DNA of 64,000 nt. Source: Catonella sp963539695. GTDB lineage: Bacteria > Bacillota > Clostridia > Lachnospirales > Lachnospiraceae. How positions within the stretch are numbered: position 1 is the first letter of the stretch; every line of letters begins with the position of its first letter. Positions 17,746 to 25,587 of this stretch are shown here, piece by piece. The translations under genes and the position numbers were made by a program. Location of the stretch: positions 1 through 64,000 of the forward strand of contig CAUTOC010000007.1 in NCBI GenBank assembly GCA_963539695.1, in the 5' to 3' direction. Under the pieces are notes generated by a model, which was not told the DNA's origin, did not search any database, and saw only the letters and a program-made list of their open reading frames with translations.

Positions 17746-17786
17746 TCTTCATTTATGTATTAGAATCATAAAGAGTAAAAATATTC

Positions 17787-19040
17787 TTATGGGCGTTTAG
17801 AACCACAGTTTACACAGAAATTACCGGCATTTTTGTTACCGCAATTCGGACAGAACCACTGTATTTCACCACCTTCTACTCCTCCCGCCTGTCCCTGCAC
17901 CTGCTGACCTTGTCCCATAGGCTGACCATACTGACCTTGCATCGGCTGACCGTTCATCTGTTGACCATACTGTCCTTGCATTGGTTGACCGTACTGTCCT
18001 TGCATTGGCTGACCATATTGTCCTCCACCCTGCATAGCTCCCATCTGATAAAGATTATTGGCATTCATTCCGCCTGTCTGATTAGCCATATTCATTCCCA
18101 TAAATCCTAACATAGCACCGCCTGCATTTCCTGCTGCCGTTTTCATAGCCTCAGCCTGTGCCTGTGCAAGATTTGCCGCCGCCATATTAGGATTCCTGAA
18201 AGCTCCTGTCATCTGAAGATTCTTAATAAGAGCTGCGTCCTCATCTGAAAGGGTAATCGGATTAAGGGCTACCGAAATTATATCAAGACCTCTAAGTTCT
18301 TTCCACTTTTTAGAAAGTACTTCATCCATAAGATCTGCAAGCTCCATTGCATGAGCGGGAAGCCCGCTAGGTCTGATTCCTTGTTCGCTAAGCTTACCAA
18401 AAGCAGGCTGAAGTGCGGATACAAATTCCGTTTTAAGTTGTGAATCTATCTCATCTCTTGTATATTCATCAGATATATTTCCGCATACATTCTGATAAAA
18501 AAGAATCGGATTCTGTATTTTATAGGAATATACTCCTGAACAACGCACAGATACATCTACATCAAGTCCTACATTCATATCAAGAACTCTGAACGGAATA
18601 GGATTAGGTGTTCCGAATTTATTATCTGTAAGCTCTTTTGTATTGAAATAATAAACTCTCTGATCTCTTCCTGCTTCTCCTCCATAGGAAAATCTGCCTA
18701 TCATATCCTTAAACACTGCTCCTACACTTTCGCCAAAGCTTCCTGAAAATACGCTTGGCGACTCTCCTGAATTAAATGTATATTCACCCGGCTCAGCACA
18801 GATTTCAACCACTTTTCCGTCATTTACAATTATCATACACTGACCGTCTGCAACTGCAATTCCTGAACCGTCTGTGATTACATTGTCACTGCCATGTTTG
18901 TTGGAGGATTTTCCTCCTACCCTCTTAATTCCCTTTCTTACGAGTACATCAGCCGGAAGTGAATCACAATAAAAATACTCCTTCCACTGATCCCCAAGTG
19001 TACCTCCTATTGCCCCTGTTAACGCTTTAATAAGTCCCAT
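17787..19040 (-). CDS. SPFH-like protein with C-terminal zinc ribbon, YdjI-like
   Basis: A 417-residue protein. The first ~285 residues form the SPFH/virion-core-like domain found in YdjI-type proteins. An Ala/Gln/Met-rich segment follows, then Gln/Gly/Pro tandem octapeptides of the type Gly-Gln-Tyr-Gly-Gln-Pro-Met-Gln (about 335-378, DNA ~17905-18035). A final zinc ribbon holds two Cys-x2-Cys pairs. B. subtilis YdjI is recruited to the membrane by YdjG/YdjH during envelope stress. The same partners follow directly here, so a membrane-stress role is likely (family knowledge plus context). It is first in the operon, with a GAAAGGA site and a good promoter upstream. Confidence 0.8.
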   Translation of the reverse strand: MGLIKALTGAIGGTLGDQWKEYFYCDSLPADVLVRKGIKRVGGKSSNKHGSDNVITDGSGIAVADGQCMIIVNDGKVVEICAEPGEYTFNSGESPSVFSGSFGESVGAVFKDMIGRFSYGGEAGRDQRVYYFNTKELTDNKFGTPNPIPFRVLDMNVGLDVDVSVRCSGVYSYKIQNPILFYQNVCGNISDEYTRDEIDSQLKTEFVSALQPAFGKLSEQGIRPSGLPAHAMELADLMDEVLSKKWKELRGLDIISVALNPITLSDEDAALIKNLQMTGAFRNPNMAAANLAQAQAEAMKTAAGNAGGAMLGFMGMNMANQTGGMNANNLYQMGAMQGGGQYGQPMQGQYGQPMQGQYGQQMNGQPMQGQYGQPMGQGQQVQGQAGGVEGGEIQWFCPNCGNKNAGNFCVNCGSKRP

Positions 19041-19122
19041 ACTATTAATTTCCTTTCTCTCATTAAAATATTATTTATTTCAAAGTATTTGAAATCAAGT
19101 TTAATTCTCTGTAAAGGTTATA

Positions 19123-19152
19123 ATTATAAACTCATAATCACTGTATTTACAA
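19123..19152 (-). promoter_or_regulatory. Promoter of the YdjGHI-type operon
   Basis: Minus strand: -35 TTGTAA (19147-19152), an 18-base spacer, -10 TATAAT (19123-19128). It is a housekeeping-type promoter; no sigma-W-like pair was seen. Confidence 0.6.
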
Positions 19153-19174
19153 GATGTTTCGTGAATAATTCGGG

Positions 19175-20533
19175 TTAAATATTAAGTAAATCATTGAAGG
19201 ACTCTGCCATGGTTGGATGTGTATAAATCTGATCTCTTAAACTCTCATAGCTTATCCCCTCATTCATAGCCAATGTAAATAAGTTTATTATTTCATGTGC
19301 CTCTACTCCAAATAAGTTTGCACCAAGTATTTTGCCGGTGCTTTCGTCTATAAGAACTTTAAATAGTCCTGACTGATTGCCGAGAATCTTGGCTTTTGGA
19401 ATTGCCGTTACGGGAAGTTTAGCCAGCTTATATGAAACTCCGGCTGCCTTAGCTTCAGTCTCATTCATTCCTACTTTTGCGAGTGAAGGTATTACAAATA
19501 CATTAAATGGTACATATTTTCTCTCATTAAGGCTATATTTACCCTCATTAAACAGAACACTCTTTATAATTCTGAAATCATCAAGTGAAAGATAAGTAAA
19601 CTGAAGTCCTCCATGTACATCTCCAAGTGCATATATATGCGGTACATTTGTCTCAAGTCTGTCATTTACTTTGATTTCTCCATGCTCACCCGAAATGACT
19701 CCTGCTTTATCAAGAGCAAGTTCTGTAGTATCAGGTCTTCTACCTGTAGCTACAAGTACAGCAGAAAATTTCCGAATTTCTTCTTTACCTTCCGTATTTT
19801 CAAAATAAAGACTCACTCCGTCTGTTTCTTCAACAAACTTTTTTATTTTCACTCCAAGCTTAAATTCAGTTCCCTGTGTTTCAAGTTCAGCCTTTACAAG
19901 TTCGGCTATATCCTCATCATCTCTTGGAAGAAACTTGGAATTATCTCCAAATATTGTAACCTTACTTCCGAAAAGCGAATAGGTACTTGTAAATTCAAGA
20001 CCTATATAGCCGCTTCCTACTATAGCAAGGTTCTCAGGGAAGGTTTCCATATCCATTACAGTTTCGCTGGTATGAATCCGTTTTGATAAGTTAAGCCCTT
20101 CTATTTTAGGAACAACAGGAACTAAACCTGTATTGATAAATATTCTTTCTGCCTGAATCTGTACAACTTCCGAATTTGTTTTTACTTCAACTGTATTGGC
20201 ATTTATAAATGAAGCTATCCCGTCAATAATTTTTACATTCGCTACTCCTGCCACCTTATCATAATTTGCCTTATTAAGCTTAGCTATGAGTTCCTTTTTT
20301 GCCGTAACAGCCTCTTTATAATAAGTTTCATTATCAAGATTTGACACTTTTCTAAGTGTAGCTTTGTTAGATAAAAACTTGGATGGAATACAACCTACAT
20401 TTATACAGGTTCCACCATACATTTTCTTATCTTTTTCAACTAAAATCACACTCTCTCCCCTGCTTCCTAAAAATCCTGCAAGAGTCTTTCCTGCTTTACC
20501 AAAGCCTATAATTAAATTTTTAACATTCTCCAC
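19175..20533 (-). CDS. FAD-dependent pyridine nucleotide-disulfide oxidoreductase (RclA/mercuric reductase-like)
   Basis: A 452-residue class I flavoprotein. It has an N-terminal FAD-binding Gly-x-Gly-x-x-Gly region, the redox pair Cys43-x4-Cys48 in Gly-Gly-Thr-Cys-Ile-Asn-Val-Gly-Cys-Ile-Pro, an NAD(P)-binding Gly-Ser-Gly-Tyr-Ile-Gly around 170, an Ala-Leu-Gly-Asp FAD motif near 300, and a C-terminal dimer domain with His-Pro-Thr-Met. It lacks the heavy-metal domain of true mercuric reductases. Lack of a pyruvate dehydrogenase context argues against dihydrolipoamide dehydrogenase. An oxidative or reactive-chlorine stress role like RclA is likely but unproven. The start codon is GTG with a GAGG site. 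Confidence 0.85.
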   Translation of the reverse strand: MENVKNLIIGFGKAGKTLAGFLGSRGESVILVEKDKKMYGGTCINVGCIPSKFLSNKATLRKVSNLDNETYYKEAVTAKKELIAKLNKANYDKVAGVANVKIIDGIASFINANTVEVKTNSEVVQIQAERIFINTGLVPVVPKIEGLNLSKRIHTSETVMDMETFPENLAIVGSGYIGLEFTSTYSLFGSKVTIFGDNSKFLPRDDEDIAELVKAELETQGTEFKLGVKIKKFVEETDGVSLYFENTEGKEEIRKFSAVLVATGRRPDTTELALDKAGVISGEHGEIKVNDRLETNVPHIYALGDVHGGLQFTYLSLDDFRIIKSVLFNEGKYSLNERKYVPFNVFVIPSLAKVGMNETEAKAAGVSYKLAKLPVTAIPKAKILGNQSGLFKVLIDESTGKILGANLFGVEAHEIINLFTLAMNEGISYESLRDQIYTHPTMAESFNDLLNI

Positions 20534-20719
20534 CGAGTTGTCCTCTTTTCTTAATTAAGATATATGTTAATTCTAGCACCTTTAATTGTTTTAGACCAGT
20601 ATTTTTTGAAAAAATTTGAATTATTTTAACAATTAGTACTAATGATTTTTAATTTATCATAAAATTTACCGACATGCAGAAAGCTAAAACCTTTCTTAAA
20701 CTCTATCAAAATACAATCA

Positions 20720-21412
20720 TTATATGAGATTTGCAAATGCTGAAACTCCAACCAGTGTAAGTATACCGGAAACAATCATAGCCAAACTGCTTACACTTCC
20801 CTCAACTTCTCCCATCTCCATTGCCTTTGCAGTACCAATCGCATGTGAGGCACTCCCCAAAGCTATTCCTCTTGCAATCGGTTCATATATCTTAAAAATC
20901 TTAAACACAGTTATCGCAATTATATTACCAAGTATACCTGTTATTATTATAACTGCGACCGTAATTGCCACTATACCTCCAAACTCTTCTGAAACTCCCA
21001 TACCAATTACTGTAGTAATGGACTTTGGAAGCATAGTAATATATTCTTTATGCGAAAGCTTAAATACAAGTGCAAGCAAAAATATACATACCATATTTGC
21101 AAGTATTCCCGATAAAATTCCCGTTATAATCGCAACTGCATTCTTCTTTAATATTTCAAGGTTTTTATATAAAGGAACTGCAAGGCTTACGGTTGCAGGC
21201 GTAAGTAAGTAACTCAAATACTGAGCACTTTTATTATAGTCCGCATAATCTATCTGAGCAGCCAAGACCCCTGCAATAACAAATATAATTGATATTAAAA
21301 GAGGATTTATTATTGCGTAATTAAATTTTTTCCTTAAAAGTAATCCAATCTCATAGCCTATAATACTTATAACTATCCCGAAAGTAGTGCTATTTTGTAT
21401 TAATCCGTTCAT
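20720..21412 (-). CDS. lrgB: LrgB/CidB family membrane protein
   Basis: About 230 residues with several transmembrane helices. The C-terminal signature around Gly-Ser-Ala-Ser-His-Ala-Ile-Gly-Thr is typical of LrgB. LrgAB proteins are linked to murein hydrolase export control and, in some bacteria, to pyruvate or small-acid transport. The start at 21412 is preferred over a Met at 21433 because it gives the normal N-terminus and has GGAAGGA upstream. It overlaps lrgA by 23 bases. Confidence 0.9.
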   Translation of the reverse strand: MNGLIQNSTTFGIVISIIGYEIGLLLRKKFNYAIINPLLISIIFVIAGVLAAQIDYADYNKSAQYLSYLLTPATVSLAVPLYKNLEILKKNAVAIITGILSGILANMVCIFLLALVFKLSHKEYITMLPKSITTVIGMGVSEEFGGIVAITVAVIIITGILGNIIAITVFKIFKIYEPIARGIALGSASHAIGTAKAMEMGEVEGSVSSLAMIVSGILTLVGVSAFANLI

Positions 21413-21764
21413 TATTTTTTTTCTTCCTTCCAAGTAATTTCTGTGTAATCCTTCCTGACGCTACCATTACTACTACTGTAGAAACGGGGGTAATTACAAG
21501 AACAGGTATAAGCATTCCTTTTAATTCATTGACCGAAGTAATAAGCCCTACTCCAGCAGGGATAAACATAACAGGCATTATCTCTATTAAAAATACCGCA
21601 GCATCCTCAACTGCTGCCAGTTTTACTATTTTCGTAACAAGGCATAGCATCATAATACACAAACCATATACACTTGCCGGAATAGGAAATTCCACAAAAT
21701 ATTTTACAGATTCGGCTATACAGGTAATTAACATAATAATTCCAAACTGTCTAAAGTATTTCAT
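21390..21764 (-). CDS. lrgA: LrgA/CidA family membrane protein
   Basis: A 124-residue, four-helix membrane protein of the holin-like CidA/LrgA family, with the conserved Pro-Ala-Gly-Val-Gly loop in the second half. It begins three bases after the uvrA stop, so it is read with uvrA, and it runs into lrgB. Placement behind uvrA is unusual and may simply reflect shared transcription. Confidence 0.88.
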   Translation of the reverse strand: MKYFRQFGIIMLITCIAESVKYFVEFPIPASVYGLCIMMLCLVTKIVKLAAVEDAAVFLIEIMPVMFIPAGVGLITSVNELKGMLIPVLVITPVSTVVVMVASGRITQKLLGRKKKNNERINTK

Positions 21765-21767
21765 TTG

Positions 21768-24650
21768 TTATCTTCCTCTTTTCTCTGCCCATTCTTTTTC
21801 TCTGTCTAACATCCTCTTTATATATTCCCCTGTGTAAGATTTTTTATTATTTGCTACTTCCTCAGGAGTTCCTTCCGCAATAACCTTACCTCCTCTTGCA
21901 CCGCCTTCAGGACCTATATCTATAATATAATCCGCCGTCTTAATCACATCCAAATTATGCTCAATTACAATGACAGTATTACCGCCTTCGGATAATTTGT
22001 GTAAAATATTGATAAGCTTGTGTACATCTGCAAAATGAAGTCCGGTTGTAGGCTCATCCAGCAAATAAATTGTTTTCCCCGTGCTGCGTTTACTAAGTTC
22101 AGTTGCAAGTTTGATTCGCTGTGCTTCTCCTCCTGAAAGTTCAGTTGACGGCTGCCCCAAACGAATATATCCAAGCCCTACCTCACTGAGAGTTTCTATC
22201 TTTCTTCTGATAGAAGGGATATGTTCAAAGAAAGCAAGCGACTCATCCACTGTCATATTAAGCACATCATATATAGACTTACCCTTATACCTTACTTCCA
22301 AGGTTTCACGATTGTAGCGTTTACCCTCACAAACCTCACAAGGCACATAAACATCGGGAAGGAAATTCATTTCTATCTTAACTATACCGTCACCGGAACA
22401 TGCCTCACAACGACCGCCCTTTACATTAAAACTGAATCTTCCCTTGCTATAACCCTTCGCCTTGGCATCCTGTGTTGCTGCAAAAAGGTCACGGATAAGG
22501 TCAAATACACCTGTGTAGGTAGCAGGATTTGAGCGGGGTGTTCTTCCGATAGGAGACTGATCTATATCTATTATCTTATCCAGATTCTCCACACCCAGTA
22601 TTTCATCATGTTTGCCCGGTATCATTCTTGCTCTGTTTAATTTCTTTGCAAGTGCCTTATATAAAATTTCATTTACAAGACTGCTCTTACCTGAGCCTGA
22701 AACCCCCGTAACTACAGTCATAATACCGAGTGGAAATCTCACATCTATATTTTTAAGATTATTCTCTCTTGCTCCCTTTACTTCAAGAAAACCTGTCGAC
22801 TTCCTGCGTCTGCTTGGAACAGGAACCTGAAGTCTGCCCGAAAGATAGGCTCCGGTCAGAGATTCTTTACATTTCATTATATCCTTAGCAGTTCCTGTAG
22901 CTATAATCTCACCACCATGCTCACCTGCTCCCGGTCCGATATCCACTATGAAATCAGCTGCAAGCATAGTGTCTTCATCATGTTCGACTACAATCAAAGT
23001 ATTACCTATATCTCTAAGATTTTTAAGAGAAACAAGCAGCTTATCATTATCCCTTTGATGAAGTCCGATACTTGGCTCATCTAAGATATAAGCAACTCCT
23101 ACAAGTCCTGAACCAATCTGGGTTGCAAGTCTGATTCGCTGTGCCTCTCCGCCTGAAAGCGTACCTGTTGCTCGCGATAATGTAAGATAATCAAGTCCCA
23201 CATCATTTAAAAATGACAGTCTTGCTGTTATCTCTCTCAGTACCATATCGCCTATTTTTCTCTGAGTAGAAGTAAGCTCTACATTTTCAAAATAATTTTT
23301 TACTTCTGATATAGAAAGCTTAGTAACATCAGATATATTCTTATCTCCTACTGTTACGGCAAGGGCGGTAGGTTTAAGACGCTTTCCGCCGCAAGCTTTA
23401 CATGGAGTTGTTCTCATAAAACTCTCATACTCCTGCTTGCTTGACTCTGAGAAAGTCTCTCTGTATCTTCTTTCCACATTTTTAATAAGCCCTTCAAAAG
23501 GCACATCGTATACACCTTCACCGCGTTGTCCTTTGTAATGTACCTTTACAACCTTGCCGCCCGTTCCATAAAGTATTATATCCTGTGCTTCTTTAGAAAG
23601 CTTTTCAAATGGAGTTTTAAGGTCAAAGTCATAAGCTTTTGCAAGTGCTTCCAATGTTGAATTGGTAAAACTTCCCTTTTGGTTTGATGACTGCCAGCCA
23701 AGCACAACTATACACCCTTCTGCAAGGCTTAGACTCTCATCCGGTATCATAAGGTCAGGGTCAAATTCCATCTTATAACCAAGTCCCGAACACTCCGGGC
23801 AAGCTCCGAAAGGATTATTAAATGAAAATGTTCTAGGCTCCAACTCTTCAAGACTTATATTACAGTCAGGACAGGAAAAGCTTGACGAAAAACTGAGTCT
23901 CTCTTTGCCATTTACTTCTACTATCAATAAACCCTCAGAAAGCTTCATTATCTGTTCAATAGAGTCAGACATACGCCTCTCAATCCCTGCCTTAACAACA
24001 AGACGATCTACTACTATTTCTATATTATGTTTTTTAGTTTTCTCAAGCTTAATCTCGTCTGACAGTTGATAAAGTTCCCCATCCACCATCACTCTTACGA
24101 AACCTGCCTTTTTGGCACTTTCAAATACCTTTACATGCTCACCTTTTCTGCCTCTTACCACAGGTGCAAGAAGCTGGATTTTAGTACCCTCAGGCAGCTT
24201 CATTATCTCATCTGCCATCTGGTCTACGGTCTGCTTATGTATCTCTTTACCACAGCTTGGACAATGTGGTACTCCCGCTCTTGCATAAAGAAGCCTCAAA
24301 TAGTCATAAATTTCTGTAACTGTACCGACTGTGGAGCGTGGATTTCTATTTGTAGATTTCTGATCAATAGAAATAGCAGGTGAAAGACCTTCTATACTCT
24401 CTACCTTAGGTTTTTCCATCTGCCCTAAAAACTGACGTGCATAAGAAGAGAGTGACTCCATATAACGCCTCTGCCCTTCTGCATAAATAGTGTCAAAAGC
24501 AAGAGAGGACTTTCCTGAACCTGAAAGTCCTGTCATTACTACAAATTTATCTCGCGGTATATCTATACATATCCCTTTTAGGTTATGCTCCCTTGCTCCT
24601 CTTATTTTGATAAAATTTTTTGAATTTTCTATAGTTTTCTTTGCCGGCAT
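21768..24650 (-). CDS. uvrA: Excinuclease ABC subunit A
   Basis: A 960-residue damage-recognition ATPase of nucleotide excision repair. There are two ABC modules: Walker A Gly-Leu-Ser-Gly-Ser-Gly-Lys-Ser-Ser at 41-49 and Gly-Val-Ser-Gly-Ser-Gly-Lys-Ser-Ser near 655. Zinc-finger cysteine pairs lie in the first insertion domain and near 755-780, and each half has a Leu-Ser-Gly-Gly-Glu-Ala signature. Full length. It is first in an apparent uvrA-lrgA-lrgB transcript. A LexA-type box and a clear promoter precede it, so SOS induction is likely. uvrB lies close by but is separately arranged. Confidence 0.98.
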   Translation of the reverse strand: MPAKKTIENSKNFIKIRGAREHNLKGICIDIPRDKFVVMTGLSGSGKSSLAFDTIYAEGQRRYMESLSSYARQFLGQMEKPKVESIEGLSPAISIDQKSTNRNPRSTVGTVTEIYDYLRLLYARAGVPHCPSCGKEIHKQTVDQMADEIMKLPEGTKIQLLAPVVRGRKGEHVKVFESAKKAGFVRVMVDGELYQLSDEIKLEKTKKHNIEIVVDRLVVKAGIERRMSDSIEQIMKLSEGLLIVEVNGKERLSFSSSFSCPDCNISLEELEPRTFSFNNPFGACPECSGLGYKMEFDPDLMIPDESLSLAEGCIVVLGWQSSNQKGSFTNSTLEALAKAYDFDLKTPFEKLSKEAQDIILYGTGGKVVKVHYKGQRGEGVYDVPFEGLIKNVERRYRETFSESSKQEYESFMRTTPCKACGGKRLKPTALAVTVGDKNISDVTKLSISEVKNYFENVELTSTQRKIGDMVLREITARLSFLNDVGLDYLTLSRATGTLSGGEAQRIRLATQIGSGLVGVAYILDEPSIGLHQRDNDKLLVSLKNLRDIGNTLIVVEHDEDTMLAADFIVDIGPGAGEHGGEIIATGTAKDIMKCKESLTGAYLSGRLQVPVPSRRRKSTGFLEVKGARENNLKNIDVRFPLGIMTVVTGVSGSGKSSLVNEILYKALAKKLNRARMIPGKHDEILGVENLDKIIDIDQSPIGRTPRSNPATYTGVFDLIRDLFAATQDAKAKGYSKGRFSFNVKGGRCEACSGDGIVKIEMNFLPDVYVPCEVCEGKRYNRETLEVRYKGKSIYDVLNMTVDESLAFFEHIPSIRRKIETLSEVGLGYIRLGQPSTELSGGEAQRIKLATELSKRSTGKTIYLLDEPTTGLHFADVHKLINILHKLSEGGNTVIVIEHNLDVIKTADYIIDIGPEGGARGGKVIAEGTPEEVANNKKSYTGEYIKRMLDREKEWAEKRGR

Positions 24651-24695
24651 ATTCTTCCTCTTATATAATATATATGTAAAAATATCAAAACCAAA

Positions 24696-24711
24696 TGCAA
24701 GACTGCTTGCA
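24696..24711 (-). other. Small hairpin in the uvrA leader
   Basis: TGCAAG (24696-24701) and CTTGCA (24706-24711) form a short stem with a four-base loop, between the promoter and the uvrA start. Function unknown. Confidence 0.4.
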
Positions 24712-24736
24712 AGAGGATTTGTTATAATCTTTAATT

Positions 24737-24765
24737 ATCATAACAGAAAGAAATATTTTTTTCAA
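24737..24765 (-). promoter_or_regulatory. uvrA promoter
   Basis: Minus strand: -35 TTGAAA (24760-24765), exactly 17 bases, and -10 TATGAT (24737-24742). It lies about 90 bases upstream of the uvrA start. Confidence 0.7.
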
Positions 24766-24773
24766 GCATTTCT

Positions 24774-24787
24774 CGAACAAATGTTTA
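24774..24787. promoter_or_regulatory. LexA (SOS) box upstream of uvrA
   Basis: CGAACAAATGTTTA matches the Gram-positive LexA consensus CGAACRNRYGTTYG at all but the last position. It is located just upstream of the uvrA -35 element, a position from which LexA can repress. uvrA is a standard SOS gene. Confidence 0.65.
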
Positions 24788-24830
24788 GTTTTATTCACCT
24801 ATTTATCACATAATATTTACTATAATTCTC

Positions 24831-25550
24831 TTATTTACTCTCTATCCAGTCAATCAAATCCCATACCGTCATATTCATCATATAACCGCCAACTTTGATA
24901 AGCTTGCCGTTTTCATAAAGATGTAAAGTAGGAAAACTTTCAATTCCCTGACTCTCTATCAGTTCTTCCTCTTCATCAGCATCAACATCGGTAAACTTAT
25001 ATAATCCTCTTATCTTAGCAGCTTCCTTATATATAGGCTTTAAAAGCTGACAATATCCGCACCACTTTGCACCATAATCAACTATTACCTTACCCTTAGC
25101 TTTCAACACTTCTTTATTAAAATTTTTACCGGTGACTTTTATAACCTTTCCAAATGCCTTCTTTTTTTTACTTAAAATTTTAATTTTCAAAGTTTTACTT
25201 ACTTTTTTGTTGCCGTCAAGCATAATCTTAACTTTAACATCACCACTTTTTATAGCTGTAATTTTAATATTATTATCTTCAGTATTTTCTATTTTAATTT
25301 TTTCATCATCCTTTGAAGTTATTACAACATCTTCATTCTTTTTTGATGTATTAACTTTTACTACTATGTCTGCATCTTTCTCATAACCGATAATTATTTT
25401 TTCATTAACTTCCATTGTAATGCTTTTCTTTGAAAGTACAATCTCATCTGCCTTTTTCTTAGTGGCTGCAAATGTATTCGGCTTAATTGCAAATAATAAA
25501 TTTGCAAGGCAAACTATAAGTAACATGGTTTTAAAAATTTTCTTTAACAT
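24831..25550 (-). CDS. Secreted thioredoxin-like protein with N-terminal beta-domain
   Basis: A 239-residue protein. It has a signal peptide (about 1-29), an Ig-like/BIG2-type beta domain (about 36-128) and a thioredoxin fold (about 133-239) with the active site Trp163-Cys164-Gly-Tyr-Cys167. Both active-site cysteines are present, so it can act as an extracytoplasmic disulfide reductase or oxidase. The cis-proline region 'Ser-Phe-Pro-Thr-Leu' is intact. Attachment of a surface-type beta domain to a thioredoxin is uncommon and suggests retention at the cell surface. The gene sits between uvrB and uvrA, but a role in repair is not implied. Confidence 0.82.
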   Translation of the reverse strand: MLKKIFKTMLLIVCLANLLFAIKPNTFAATKKKADEIVLSKKSITMEVNEKIIIGYEKDADIVVKVNTSKKNEDVVITSKDDEKIKIENTEDNNIKITAIKSGDVKVKIMLDGNKKVSKTLKIKILSKKKKAFGKVIKVTGKNFNKEVLKAKGKVIVDYGAKWCGYCQLLKPIYKEAAKIRGLYKFTDVDADEEEELIESQGIESFPTLHLYENGKLIKVGGYMMNMTVWDLIDWIESK

Positions 25551-25587
25551 AAATAACCTCTTTTCTTTATTTTAATTTTTTTTACAT

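Noticed and set aside
17905..18035. Intergenic tandem repeat
   Set aside because: The repeated units lie inside the ydjI-like gene and encode Gln/Gly/Pro octapeptides.
19175..20533. Mercuric reductase or dihydrolipoamide dehydrogenase
   Set aside because: No heavy-metal domain, no C-terminal cysteine pair, and no mer or dehydrogenase-complex genes nearby.
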